Shown here: piece after piece, positions 8,084 to 16,834 of the stretch
Position numbering within the stretch: position 1 is the stretch's first letter
How the letters are laid out: each line of letters opens with the position of its first letter
NCBI GenBank assembly: GCA_945861415.1
Contig: CAMAUV010000046.1
Coordinates: 1 to 35,372 of the forward strand
Direction of reading: 5' to 3'
Source of the DNA: Akkermansia muciniphila
GTDB taxonomy: Bacteria; Verrucomicrobiota; Verrucomicrobiia; Verrucomicrobiales; V1-33
DNA: 35,372 nucleotides
Translations under genes and position numbers: made by a program
Notes under the pieces: generated by a model
Told to the model about the DNA's origin: nothing
The model's input: only the letters and a program-made list of their open reading frames with translations
Databases searched by the model: none

Positions 8084-9067
8084 TCACTGCTGGAGGTTTC
8101 GCTCCATGAAGTAAAGCCCGGTCCGCCCGGTGATCTCGATGCTTTTCGGAAAAACTTTGTCGATAGTATCCGCCGAGGTGTGCCAGTATTCCCTGAAGGG
8201 GCCAAGAGAGATGAAATTTAGAACCTCCATACCCACCCAGCTTAGCGGGACGTGATCGTCAATCATGGCTGCTCCGGCGGGAGCGGCGCGAAAGTGTTTG
8301 CTGAAATTGAGTGCGTCACTGGCTTCCCGGGCGAGAGCGGAGAGCCGCTTGGAGGTATTGTCTGGAAATTCGACTTCCAGTGGTTCGCCACCGATGATAT
8401 CGAAGACGATGCCGTATTTCGGCCGCTGGTTCTCAGGCACTTTGCGCAGTTCCTTCGCGTAATGGCGGCTGCCATAGAGCCCGTCGAAGCGGGTGTCACT
8501 AAAGCCGACAGGAGCGGTGAATCCAGTAATGGCCTCCTCGCCGTCGAAGAAGAGCAGTTCCAGCGATGCCGAAAAGTCCTTCAACGGGGCCGTCGCGCGT
8601 GCTAATTCCAGTAGGAGACCAGTGCTGGAGCCGGCGTCATTGGCTCCGACAAAGACGGTGGTTTGGAACCACTTGGTGTCATAGTGCGAACAGGCAAGAG
8701 TGGTCACTGATCGCGTCCATGTGTCTTTGCCCGGCACGAGAAAGCGGGCGCGGAGGTTGGACATTTTGATTTTCCCCCGGAGAATTGTGTCCACTTCAAA
8801 GTCCTGACGCTTCATTTCCCAGCCGGCCTCCTTGAGCTTCTGTTCAATGTAAACGCGCGACTTCTCGATGCCTTCGCTGCCGCTGGGCCGGGGGCCGATG
8901 GCCACGATGGCCTTCACGTCTTCCATGGCGCGGTCGCCGGAGAAGTTGGTGTAAGCCGTGGGCTTGATCGCACCCTGTGTAGTGCCCGGCGGCTTTGCGG
9001 GCTTATCGCAACCAGGCAGGATGGCGAAAAGGGCGGCAGCGAGGGGAAGGAAGGCTTTTGCTTTCAT
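8084..9067 (-). CDS. exported M28-family glutaminyl-peptide cyclotransferase-like lipoprotein
   Basis: Zinc enzyme of the M28 aminopeptidase fold, closest to glutaminyl cyclases, which turn N-terminal Gln of peptides into pyroglutamate. A signal peptide ends in the lipobox LPGC (C20), so it should be a lipoprotein outside the inner membrane. Zinc ligands fit D144 (GANDAGSSTG), E178 (FFDGEEA) and H272 (DDHVPL); D223 in DIIGG and the W295-H296 pair also fit the cyclase subfamily, as does GLYGSRHYA (197-204). The 327-residue length is normal. It is last in a likely operon behind parB and a small membrane protein (21-base gap). A plain M28 aminopeptidase role is the main alternative. Confidence 0.85.
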   Translation of the reverse strand: MKAKAFLPLAAALFAILPGCDKPAKPPGTTQGAIKPTAYTNFSGDRAMEDVKAIVAIGPRPSGSEGIEKSRVYIEQKLKEAGWEMKRQDFEVDTILRGKIKMSNLRARFLVPGKDTWTRSVTTLACSHYDTKWFQTTVFVGANDAGSSTGLLLELARATAPLKDFSASLELLFFDGEEAITGFTAPVGFSDTRFDGLYGSRHYAKELRKVPENQRPKYGIVFDIIGGEPLEVEFPDNTSKRLSALAREASDALNFSKHFRAAPAGAAMIDDHVPLSWVGMEVLNFISLGPFREYWHTSADTIDKVFPKSIEITGRTGLYFMERNLQQ

Positions 9068-9088
9068 GGCAGCGGGGCAGGGAAGTGG

Positions 9089-9484
9089 TTAATCAAAAAG
9101 TTCAGAGCCGCTCAAGCGTATGATGGCGCTCTCGGGAACGCCGGCCGTTTCGGCCAGTGCTAAGCGGGTGGCCCATTCCGAGGCTAGAAATCTCATGTCA
9201 AAACCTGCCAGTGTCAGTCGATACCGCTTGATGCCAGAGACGGTGGCATGGACGCAATATGGGTCCCGACCGGTGACTGCGGTGACGATGGCGGCATTCC
9301 CTTCGGGAATTTCCATGGTGGTGCCTTTGAGGGACGCGTTCGCCGGAGGAGTGTTCAGTTCTAGGACTACATCGATTTTGGCTTCCAGTCTCCAGCCATA
9401 GGTTGCCAAAATTACCACGATCACAGCCACCGAAATTCCTGCGGAGATCAGGGCTGCCCTGCGGCGGCTGACGGCGCGGTTCAT
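9089..9484 (-). CDS. small single-pass membrane protein, unknown function
   Basis: 131 residues that I do not recognise. A basic N-terminus (RAVSRRRAAL) is followed by one hydrophobic helix at about 11-30 (ISAGISVAVIVVILATYGW) and a soluble domain of about 100 residues rich in beta-strand-like pattern, so most of it should lie in the periplasm. Its ATG follows the parB stop directly (TGAATG, no gap), implying translational coupling with parB, and the M28 gene begins 21 bases after it. There are no enzyme motifs; one cysteine occurs in the soluble part. Confidence 0.75.
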   Translation of the reverse strand: MNRAVSRRRAALISAGISVAVIVVILATYGWRLEAKIDVVLELNTPPANASLKGTTMEIPEGNAAIVTAVTGRDPYCVHATVSGIKRYRLTLAGFDMRFLASEWATRLALAETAGVPESAIIRLSGSELFD

Positions 9485-10450
9485 TCAGTCCACTTCCACG
9501 CCAAGGATTTCGAGCAACCGGCCGAGATCGTCGTCCCCATAGTAATCGATCTCAATGCGGCCTTTCTTCTCACCGTGATGAATGGCCACGTGGGTGGCGA
9601 AGCGCTCGCGCAGGCGGTTTTGGATTCGCTGAATGATGGCCTCCACCTGACTGAGAGCTGCCGGGCTTGCGTGGCCGGACTTATTACCATTCCCTTTTTT
9701 ACCGCCGCCGCCCTGCTGTTCGCGTTGCACATGTTGTTCGGTCTGGCGCACCGTCATGCTTTGCCGCACCACCATGTCGGCCAGCAACTTCTGCAGATCG
9801 TGCTCGCGTAGGCCGAGAATGGCTTTGGCGTGGCCTGTAGTGATACGCCCCTGAGCAAGCAGCGACTTCACTTCCGGCGCGAGTTCCAGCAGGCGCATCG
9901 CGTTGGCCACTGTGGCGCGGTTCTTGCCCACGCGTTTGGCAATGTCCTCCTGCTTCAACTCAAACTCTTTCGCCAGCCGCGCATAGGCCTCCGCCTCCTC
10001 GACCGGATTCAAATCCTCGCGTTGCAGATTCTCGATGAGGGCCATCTCCAGCACATCGCGGTCGCTGGCTTCGCGTTCAATCACCGGTACCTCTGTGAGG
10101 CCCAGCTTCTGACAGGCTCGGTAGCGGCGCTCGCCGGCGATGAGTTCCAGCCCGGACTTCACTTTGCGCACCACCAGCGGCTGGATCACACCATGCGCGC
10201 GGATGCTCTCCATGAGTTCCGTCAAGTGTTCATCCCGGAAGGTCTTGCGGGGCTGGAAGGGGCTGCTGTGCACGGAAGCGATGGGCACCTTCAATACGCG
10301 TTCGCCCGGGGGCGCTGCCTCCGCAGCAGCAACAGCAACCGGTGCAGGAATCTGCGCCGGAGGCGCTGCGTCCACTGTTTGATGCCGCGCGGCTCCGCTG
10401 AGGCCGCTGATCAATGCCCCAAGGCCTTTTCCGAGAGCTTTCTTTTGCAT
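9485..10450 (-). CDS. parB: chromosome-partitioning protein ParB
   Basis: CTP-dependent DNA clamp that loads at parS and spreads for origin segregation. All parts are present in 321 residues: the ParA-stimulating N-terminal box KKALGKGLGALI (3-14), a Pro/Ala linker, the CTP-binding ParB core with GERRYR (106-111) and ENLQREDLNPVEEA (about 139-152), the parS-binding helix-turn-helix near 165-185 (QEDIAKRVGKNRATVANAMRL), and a dimerisation domain at about 265-321 after a Gly/Lys linker. parA, usually the gene just upstream, is absent; an exported protein lies there instead. I found no parS-like TGTTTCACGTGAAACA palindrome by eye in the window. Start at 10450 is fixed by the conserved N-terminal box. 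Confidence 0.96.
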   Translation of the reverse strand: MQKKALGKGLGALISGLSGAARHQTVDAAPPAQIPAPVAVAAAEAAPPGERVLKVPIASVHSSPFQPRKTFRDEHLTELMESIRAHGVIQPLVVRKVKSGLELIAGERRYRACQKLGLTEVPVIEREASDRDVLEMALIENLQREDLNPVEEAEAYARLAKEFELKQEDIAKRVGKNRATVANAMRLLELAPEVKSLLAQGRITTGHAKAILGLREHDLQKLLADMVVRQSMTVRQTEQHVQREQQGGGGKKGNGNKSGHASPAALSQVEAIIQRIQNRLRERFATHVAIHHGEKKGRIEIDYYGDDDLGRLLEILGVEVD

Positions 10451-10705
10451 AATCTGGTGAGACTGGCGGAAAGCTCCGGGGCGTCAACAGGCTGAGACAG
10501 GGAAATGCAGGCCTTTCCCGGCGCGTAAAGTCATGGAGTGCCCAGTGTCACACACGGCTTTTTAAGATCGCTGCTTGCTTGCGGCAGGGTCTTTAGTCCT
10601 ATACGTTTTGTCGGCGGAAGTGTTAGCCTGCTTTATGGTTCTACTGATGGCGGCGTTGCGGAGTTTGGCGGGCGTGAAGCTGGACTGCTACGGCGCCGCC
10701 CGCTG

Positions 10706-11302
10706 TTAGCCGATGTTGCCCAAGCCGCCAAATTTCGCACCGACAGTCCATGGCGCAACAAAAACGGAGAGGGAATAATTTCCGGAGAGGCAGGAGGATC
10801 CAAAAGTCGAGAACGTGGCACCGCGTAAACTGGCGGTGGCAGAGATGGAAAGGTTGGCGACGCCGGGGCGCGGGATATTTTTAACGGTGGGGCTGATGCT
10901 GCCCCTGATGCCCCGCAACCGGAGGACGAAGCCATTGACCCCGGTGCCCGTTGTGGTGAAGTAAATGGCATTCTGAGCGATCATGCTGCCGGGTATCGGG
11001 AAGCTCATTCCGATGCGCCACGCGCGAATGTCGAGCTCTCCGGACTCGTTGACGTTGGTGCCCGTCAGGGCGTCGGTGCCGGTTTGCGTGGCACAGAGAT
11101 TCCCGCCGCTAATAGGGACAACGTTTTCCCAATCGTGAAATTTATCCGCCACCACCCGCTGACCGGGCAAGGCAGGGGCATCGATGGACAGCGTGATCTC
11201 ACCGTTGAACGAGTTGCTGATGGTGGCGGGTGCGACTGTAAGCGCGGTCGCTGCCCATCTGGCCACTATAACTGCGGCCAACAAAAGAAGGAGCGATTTC
11301 AT
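10706..11302 (-). CDS. small exported protein, unknown function
   Basis: 198 residues with a clear signal peptide (MKSLLLLLAAVIVARWAATA, cleavage near residue 20). The mature part is rich in Thr, Ser, Gly, Asn and hydrophobic residues in alternating pattern, which suggests a beta-rich surface or pilin-like secreted protein; two cysteines (in NLCATQ and SSCLSG) could form one disulphide. I do not recognise a family. It is separated from parB by 255 bases in which I see no gene, and from the DUF1501 end by 217 bases, so it is probably its own transcription unit. Confidence 0.65.
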   Translation of the reverse strand: MKSLLLLLAAVIVARWAATALTVAPATISNSFNGEITLSIDAPALPGQRVVADKFHDWENVVPISGGNLCATQTGTDALTGTNVNESGELDIRAWRIGMSFPIPGSMIAQNAIYFTTTGTGVNGFVLRLRGIRGSISPTVKNIPRPGVANLSISATASLRGATFSTFGSSCLSGNYSLSVFVAPWTVGAKFGGLGNIG

Positions 11303-11461
11303 CTAAATTAAGATAAGAGCTATGCGGACGAGGCGTCGAATGCCCTGCTCGGTTAGTCCCTGCGGACAGATCTTTTGCCGGACCGCACAGAAAAGCATTT
11401 GGGCACTCCGACAGAATGCTCTAAGGGAGCTAAAGCAGCCGAGCAAATGAACACCCGCAGC

Positions 11462-11480
11462 GCGATGACAGTGTCATCGC
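11462..11480. other. 19-base palindrome downstream of the DUF1501 gene
   Basis: GCGATGACA, a single G, then TGTCATCGC form 9-bp arms around one base. As RNA it would give a 7-bp stem with a 5-base loop. It lies 40 bases past the stop of the DUF1501 gene in the 11303-11519 gap. No T-run follows on either strand, so it could be a Rho-aided end point, an RNA-stabilising hairpin or a protein-binding site. The rest of the gap shows no supported gene. Confidence 0.5.
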
Positions 11481-11519
11481 CTTCCCACCCTGCTGGGCGG
11501 AGCGGTCGCGCCGGGCGGC

Positions 11520-12971
11520 TCACGCCAGAATTTGCTTCAACACTTTCATCGACTCGACGCCGGTGAGGCGCTGGTCGAGGCCTTGGAATTTGTAGGTGAA
11601 GCGGTCGTGCTGGACGCCGAGGCAGTGGAGGATGGTGGCGTTGATCTCGTTGATGTGGACGGGATCGGAGACGGGGTTGTAGGAATACTCGTCGGTTTCG
11701 CCCACGGAGATGCCGCCTTTGATGCCGCCGCCGGCGAGCCACATGCAGAAGTTGCGCGGGTGGTGGTCGCGGCCGTAGTTGTCCTTGGTGAGGGTGCCCT
11801 GGCTGTAAACGGTGCGTCCGAATTCGCCGCCCCAGATCACGAGCACGTCGTTCAACATGCCGCGCTGCTTGAGGTCGGTGACGAGGGCGGCCACGGCCTG
11901 GTCGGTATCGCGGCACTGGGTGCGGAGATCGTTTGGCAGGTTGCCGTGGGTGTCCCATCCGCGGTGCATGATCTGGACGAAGCGAACGCCGCGTTCCACG
12001 AGGCGGCGGGCGAGCAAGGCGCTGGAGGCGTAGGAGCCGGGCTTTTTGACGTCCGGACCGTAGAGGTCGAGGGTGGCCTGCGATTCCTTGCTCATGTCGG
12101 TCAGTTCCGGCACGCTGGTCTGGAGGCGATAGGCCATTTCATACTGGGAAATGCGGGTCTGGATGTCCGGGTCGCCGAACTGCTGAAAGCCGCGTGTATT
12201 GAGTTTACCGAGTGCGTCGAGCATGGCGCGACGGTCGCTTTGATCCACGCCAGGCGGGTTTTCGAGATAGAGGACCGGATCCGCACTGGGGCGAAGGACG
12301 ACGCCGTTGTGCTTGCCGGGCAGAAAACCGGAGCCCCACATGCGGCTGAAGAGGGCTTGTCCGGGACTGGCGGCCTTGGGCATCAGGGCCACGAAGGCGG
12401 GCAGGTCATTGGTCTCTGCGCCGAGCCCGTAGCTGACCCACGATCCCATGCTGGGTTTACCGGGCACCTCACTGCCGGTCATGACGAAGGTGCACGCGGG
12501 GTCGTGATTGATGGCGTTGGTGTGGACGGTTTTGATGAGGGCGATGTCGTCTACGATCTTGGCGGTATGGGGCATCAGTTCACTGACCCAGCGCCCGCAC
12601 TGGCCGTGCTGCGCGAATTTGAAGATGGAGGGCGCGACCGGAAATTTGGACTGCCCGCTGGTCATGGTGGTGATGCGCTCGCCGAGGAAGCTCTTGGGCA
12701 GGTCTTTGTCGAACTGATCCTTGAGGTTGGGCTTGTAGTCCCAGAGATCGAGCTGGGGAGGGCCGCCATTCATGTGCAGGTAGATGACGGCCTTCGCCTT
12801 GGCTGGATGATGGGGCATTCCCGGCAGCGCGGGATGGACGGTGGAGCCCAGGGCTTTGGCTGTTTCCGGGCCCAGCATGGAAAGCATGGCCAGCCCGCCA
12901 AGGCGCACGCCCGTGGTGCCGAAAAATTGGCGGCGGGTCTGAAGGATTTGGTTTTCGAAGAATGGATTCAT
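11520..12971 (-). CDS. DUF1501 family protein (Tat-exported, sulfatase-fold relative)
   Basis: 483-residue protein of the DUF1501 family, abundant in Planctomycetota and Verrucomicrobiota and related in fold to alkaline phosphatase/sulfatase. The N-terminus carries a twin-arginine motif (TRRQFFG, 12-18) followed by a hydrophobic stretch, so it should be folded before export. Family signatures include YLHMNGGPPQLDLWDYKP (about 64-81), HTNAINHDPA, GSWVSYGLG, the region HRGWDTHGN and WGGEFGRT, and GRDHHPRNFCMWLAGGG near 405-420. It follows the DUF1549/DUF1553 gene by 10 bases on the same strand, the standard arrangement. The pair is thought to act on complex polysaccharides outside the cytoplasm, but no reaction has been assigned that I know of. 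Confidence 0.93.
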   Translation of the reverse strand: MNPFFENQILQTRRQFFGTTGVRLGGLAMLSMLGPETAKALGSTVHPALPGMPHHPAKAKAVIYLHMNGGPPQLDLWDYKPNLKDQFDKDLPKSFLGERITTMTSGQSKFPVAPSIFKFAQHGQCGRWVSELMPHTAKIVDDIALIKTVHTNAINHDPACTFVMTGSEVPGKPSMGSWVSYGLGAETNDLPAFVALMPKAASPGQALFSRMWGSGFLPGKHNGVVLRPSADPVLYLENPPGVDQSDRRAMLDALGKLNTRGFQQFGDPDIQTRISQYEMAYRLQTSVPELTDMSKESQATLDLYGPDVKKPGSYASSALLARRLVERGVRFVQIMHRGWDTHGNLPNDLRTQCRDTDQAVAALVTDLKQRGMLNDVLVIWGGEFGRTVYSQGTLTKDNYGRDHHPRNFCMWLAGGGIKGGISVGETDEYSYNPVSDPVHINEINATILHCLGVQHDRFTYKFQGLDQRLTGVESMKVLKQILA

Positions 12972-12981
12972 GAGGGTGAAA

Positions 12982-15900
12982 TCAATTGCGGACGGAAGCT
13001 TCGTCCATGTTGAGAATGAGGTTGGCGATGAGACTCCATGCAGCCAGTTCCGGCTCGTTGATGCCGGGGGGCGGTTTGGATTCGCCGAAGGTGATGGCTT
13101 TCGTCGCCGTTTCTGGTGCGGCCTGATATTTGGCGAGCTGGCGGGTGTAGAGTTCCATGGCGGCGGCGGTTTCCTCCGGCGCGGGTTTGCGGGCGAGGAT
13201 GCTGCGGAAGGCGAAGGCGATGCTCTCTTCCGGTGTGGCTGCAGGGGCGATCATGCGGCGGGCCAGTCCACAGGCGGCTTCGTAGAACTGCACGTCGTTC
13301 ATCAGTTGCAGGGCCTGGAGCGGAGTGTTGCTGCGCTCGCGGCGGATGCAGGACTGCTCGCGGTTCGGCGCGTCGAAGTTGGCGAAGATGGGGTGCGGGG
13401 CAGTGCGTTTGAAGAAAGTGTAGAGCGTGCGGCGGTAGAGGGCGGGACCGTTGTCACGCCGGTAGTTTTGCGTGTTGGAGCCGGCAAAGCCGACGGGTTC
13501 CCAAATGTTGGGCGGCTGGTAGGGGTTCACGCCTTTGCCGCCCGTCTCTAGACTGATGAGACCACTGACGAAGAGGGCCTGATCCCGCAGGTGCTCGGCG
13601 TCGAGCCGGAAGCGCGGGCCGCGGGCGAGGAAGCGGTTTTCGGGGTCGCGCGTCCATGCGTCCGCAGGCGCGGCGCTGTGCTGGCGGAAGGCGGTGCTGG
13701 TGAGCATGAGGCGCAGGAGCTTCTTCACGTCCCACTGGTTGTCCTGAAACCAGACGGAGAGCCAGTCTAGCAGTTCCGCGTGGCTCGGCAGGTCGCCCTG
13801 GGTGCCAAAGTCGTGACTGCTCTTCACAAGGCCCACGCCGAACATTTGCTGCCAGAAGCGGTTCACGGCGACACGCGCGGTGAGCGGGTTCTCGCGGGCC
13901 ACCAGCCAGTTGGCGAGGTCCATGCGGTTGGCGCGGCGTTCGGCCTCTTTCTTCATCGCCGGGAGAAACGCGGGCGTAGCGGGCTCGACTTTCTCGCCGG
14001 GTTTGTCGTAGGCGCCGCGCGTCATCACGAAGCTCTCGCGCGGCTTGTCGAGGTCTTTCCAGACGAAGGTGGAGGGTGCGGCGGCATCGTAGTCATTGCG
14101 TTCCTTTTTCGCCGCGGCCTGCTCGGCGAGTTCCGCCTGAAAGTGGCTGCGAGTGGAGGCGCAGACGGTGCGCACATAGAATTCGCGCATCTTTTGCACC
14201 TCTTCCGGCTTGCGTTCTTTTTCCGGGCCTTCCTTGAGCCAGCCATTCACGTCGCCGGGTGCTCCGGCCGTGTCCTTTCCTTTCTGCGCCTTGCGCCATG
14301 CGAGGAAGGAACTCGCGGGGTCGTTTACGGGATCCACGCTGCCAGCGACGCCCATTTTGTCGAAGAAACAGGTGCCTCCATGGACGGTGAAAGCATACCC
14401 GGCAACCTTCGCGCCCGCGGCGAGCCCCATCTTCTCTGCGGGCACTTCCAGCTTCACCCACTTGCCTGCTTCGGGCAGCGGACCGGCCACGAAGCGCTCG
14501 GTGGTTCCCTTCGCGCCGAATTCAATGATGTCCTGCCCCCACAGCGCACGGTGCTTCCACCCATCGGTGTGGAACTGGATCATTACCTCCTCAGGCAGAT
14601 CATTGGGATCGAGATAAACGTGAACGAAGAACTTTCCGCCCTGAGGCACCTCCAGCGGCTGTGCGCCGGCCTGGTAATAGTCCTGGGCCATCTCCGGGCC
14701 GCCGCGCTTAAGCGACTTCTTCCCGCTCGTCACCGGCGTGTCCACGAAGGCCGTGGGATGTCCGCTGGCCTGGAACTGCGCACCTTCCGGGAAGGCGTCT
14801 TCGAACCACACATTGTCCAGCGTGGTCACGGCCGGCGGCGGATTCTGCTCCGCGGGATCGGCGTAGGCCACCGTCTTCGCCTTCTCCTCCATTTTTGCAT
14901 TCGCATCGGAGATGCGCTCGTCGAGGGCCTTGATTTTAGCGTCGTAGCCAGGCGGCTTCACTTTCATCACTGGCTGCGTCAGCAGCGCGTTGCCGTCCAT
15001 GGCCGGGTCAGCATTGGAATGAAAGAATGCGTAAAGCGAATAGAAGTCCTTCGCAGTGATCGGATCATACTTGTGATCGTGACAGACGGCACAGCCGGCC
15101 GTGAGCCCGAGCCATGCCTGCGAGGTCGTCGAGGCGCGGTCCACCGCGTAGCGGAAGACAAACTCGGCATCAATGCTGCCGCCTTCGCTGGTGGTGACAT
15201 TGCAGCGGTTGAAGCCCGTGGCCACCTGTTGATCCTGCGTGGCGTTGGGAATGAGATCGCCGGCAAGCTGCTCGATGGTAAACTTGTCGTAGGGCAGGTC
15301 GCGGTTGAAGGCGCTGACTACCCAGTCGCGGTAGGCCCATGTCTGGCGTTCGTTGTCGAGGTGCAGACCGTGCGTGTCAGCATAGCGTGCGACATCCAGC
15401 CAGAGCCGCGCCATTTCCTCGCCATAGTGCGGCGAAGCGAGGTAGCGGTCCACCATGCGATCATAGGCATCCGGCGCGGCGTCAGACAGGAAGGCGTCCA
15501 CATCCTCCACCTTCGGCGGGAGTCCGGTGAGGGTGAAACTCACGCGGCGGATGAGCAGTTCGCGCGGTGCTTCGGCGGAAAATGCCCGTCCGTCCTGCTT
15601 CAGACGGGCTGCGAGGAAGCGGTCGATTTCATTCCCAGCGCCCTCTGGTACCGGTGGCTTTACCGGCGGCTCAAACGCCCAGTGTTTTTGATAGGGAGCT
15701 CCCTGTTCGATCCACTTTTTCAGTGTCTCCTTCTCCGCAGCACTCAATTCCTTGTGCGACTCAGGCGGCGGCATGACATCGTCTTTATCTGTAGAGGTAA
15801 TTCGCTCCCAAACCATACTTTCGTCTAACTTGCCGGCCACAATGGCGGCCTTACCATCTTTGTTTTTCGTAAAGGCTCCCTCTGGCGTGTCGATACGCAA

Positions 15901-16047
15901 ATCCGCCTCGCGAGTTTTGGCGTCGAAGCCGTGGCAAGCGAAGCATTTATCAGAAAGAATGGGCCGAATGTCGCGATTGAAGGACAAATCCTGCGCGACG
16001 GCGGTGACGGCGGTGGCGAGAACGATGACTGTCGTATGAATGCGCAT
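12982..16047 (-). CDS. PSD1 / Planctomycete cytochrome c domain protein (DUF1549-DUF1553)
   Basis: 1021-residue exported protein with a signal peptide (about 1-19). A Planctomycete cytochrome c domain (PSCyt1) carries the haem site CFACH at 35-39; DUF1549 (PSCyt2) follows with LLIRRVSFTLTGLPP (about 164-178) and a second haem-type motif CAVCH at 319-323. A central carbohydrate-binding-like beta domain spans about 400-570 (GGPEMAQDYYQ, VEVPAEKMG-type segments), and DUF1553 (PSD1) fills about 690-990 (RMDLANWLV, NPLTARVAVNRFWQQMFG, NTPLQALQLMND). It is the first gene of a two-gene unit with DUF1501. Both are large secreted proteins typical of PVC bacteria that degrade complex glycans. Electron transfer through the haem is expected from the motif; substrate is unknown. 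Confidence 0.94.
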   Translation of the reverse strand: MRIHTTVIVLATAVTAVAQDLSFNRDIRPILSDKCFACHGFDAKTREADLRIDTPEGAFTKNKDGKAAIVAGKLDESMVWERITSTDKDDVMPPPESHKELSAAEKETLKKWIEQGAPYQKHWAFEPPVKPPVPEGAGNEIDRFLAARLKQDGRAFSAEAPRELLIRRVSFTLTGLPPKVEDVDAFLSDAAPDAYDRMVDRYLASPHYGEEMARLWLDVARYADTHGLHLDNERQTWAYRDWVVSAFNRDLPYDKFTIEQLAGDLIPNATQDQQVATGFNRCNVTTSEGGSIDAEFVFRYAVDRASTTSQAWLGLTAGCAVCHDHKYDPITAKDFYSLYAFFHSNADPAMDGNALLTQPVMKVKPPGYDAKIKALDERISDANAKMEEKAKTVAYADPAEQNPPPAVTTLDNVWFEDAFPEGAQFQASGHPTAFVDTPVTSGKKSLKRGGPEMAQDYYQAGAQPLEVPQGGKFFVHVYLDPNDLPEEVMIQFHTDGWKHRALWGQDIIEFGAKGTTERFVAGPLPEAGKWVKLEVPAEKMGLAAGAKVAGYAFTVHGGTCFFDKMGVAGSVDPVNDPASSFLAWRKAQKGKDTAGAPGDVNGWLKEGPEKERKPEEVQKMREFYVRTVCASTRSHFQAELAEQAAAKKERNDYDAAAPSTFVWKDLDKPRESFVMTRGAYDKPGEKVEPATPAFLPAMKKEAERRANRMDLANWLVARENPLTARVAVNRFWQQMFGVGLVKSSHDFGTQGDLPSHAELLDWLSVWFQDNQWDVKKLLRLMLTSTAFRQHSAAPADAWTRDPENRFLARGPRFRLDAEHLRDQALFVSGLISLETGGKGVNPYQPPNIWEPVGFAGSNTQNYRRDNGPALYRRTLYTFFKRTAPHPIFANFDAPNREQSCIRRERSNTPLQALQLMNDVQFYEAACGLARRMIAPAATPEESIAFAFRSILARKPAPEETAAAMELYTRQLAKYQAAPETATKAITFGESKPPPGINEPELAAWSLIANLILNMDEASVRN

Positions 16048-16834
16048 ATTGAGGGGATACGAAACGAGGGGTTCGCTCTTTCACTTTGTGGTGATAATAA
16101 GGACTCTATTGATGAAACATGGTATTGAGACTTAAAAAAGCGTCTACCATAGGCAGAAAGAGTAACAAATATACGCTGCACGCCGGCGAGGAAATATTAA
16201 ATCTTGAAGATCGGCCCCAGCGGGCTGCTCCATCCTGACAGTTCCCGGTATTGAGAATCAGAAGTCTCTTCATGGATGGTTGGGCGGCGGTTAACTAACC
16301 TATTACGATCGACCGGGCCGGAAATATTGCAGGAATTATCTATTCAAGCTAACCAAAAATAGGGCAGGATAACCAACCGATCCCCGTGGACACCAGTGCG
16401 TGTTAAAATTATGTGGTTTAGAAGGTGAGACTATACTGGGGCATCGTTCCAAGGGGCGGATTCTAGCGTGAGGTTGGTGGACTGACGCAGGGGAAGGGGA
16501 ATAGTGGGCTGGACCTGTATGGTGGTCGGCGGCGGTGACCTTTGAACCCTGCGAAACGAGCCGGAAAGTCCGCCCTTTGCAGGGGTCGTCGCCAGCAGGG
16601 ATCACCGAGCAACTTAAGAGGGTGAGGCTTTTTAAAACGGGGAGCGGTGCGGCATTCATCAGCTTGACCATAATTTCAATAATTTAGGCAGGTTTTTGAA
16701 ATCCTGTGAAAAACGTTCTCCCTATGGGTCACCACGGAGGAACGCCACCCCGTTAAGCCCCCTGCAGAAATGTGCAGAAGCTTTCGGCTTTACAGACTGG
16801 GCCGGAATGTGCCCGGTGTGGCGTCACTTAAAAC
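16048..16834. other. 787-base region between divergent genes, mostly without recognisable genes
   Basis: This separates the minus-strand PSCyt gene from the plus-strand DUF1080 gene and must hold both promoters. I see a near-palindrome GGTTAACTAACC (16289-16300) and an alternative pair of hairpins at 16689-16714 (CAGG/CCTG versus GTTTTT/AAAAAC). A possible frameshifted minus-strand gene occupies 16431-16671 (separate entry). I found no tRNA, riboswitch or known ncRNA signature that I trust. Confidence 0.5.
16431..16671 (-). pseudogene. possible frameshifted small exported protein
   Basis: A minus-strand frame from ATG 16671 begins with a short hydrophobic stretch ending in a lipobox-like LLSC and continues as PAGDDPCKGRTFRLVSQG then SKVTAA, after which composition turns odd. 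In the +1 frame from that point the sequence reads TTIQVQPTIPLPLRQSTN with alternating strand-like pattern and a stop at 16431-16433. Removing one base near 16527 (an extra G on the minus strand in a GCC-rich run) joins the two into one protein of about 79 residues. No family is recognised and no good ribosome-binding site is visible, so this may also be chance. Confidence 0.25.

Noticed and set aside
10635..10706. A 23-residue plus-strand frame before the small exported protein gene
   Set aside because: Too short, no start signal and no homologue that I recognise.
11532..13013. A 493-residue plus-strand open frame
   Set aside because: Antisense shadow of DUF1501, with low-complexity Gly/Val/Asp/His composition and no motif.
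13780..15828. A 682-residue plus-strand open frame
   Set aside because: It is the mirror of the PSCyt/DUF1549/DUF1553 gene in high-G+C DNA; its His/Gly/Arg-rich composition fits no protein family, while the minus strand has full domain signatures.
16563..16572. GGAAAGTCCG, as in the P4 region of RNase P RNA
   Set aside because: The other conserved parts (the distal P4 strand with ACAGAA and the J-region AGAxxxA patterns) are absent nearby, and the position fits a coding frame.
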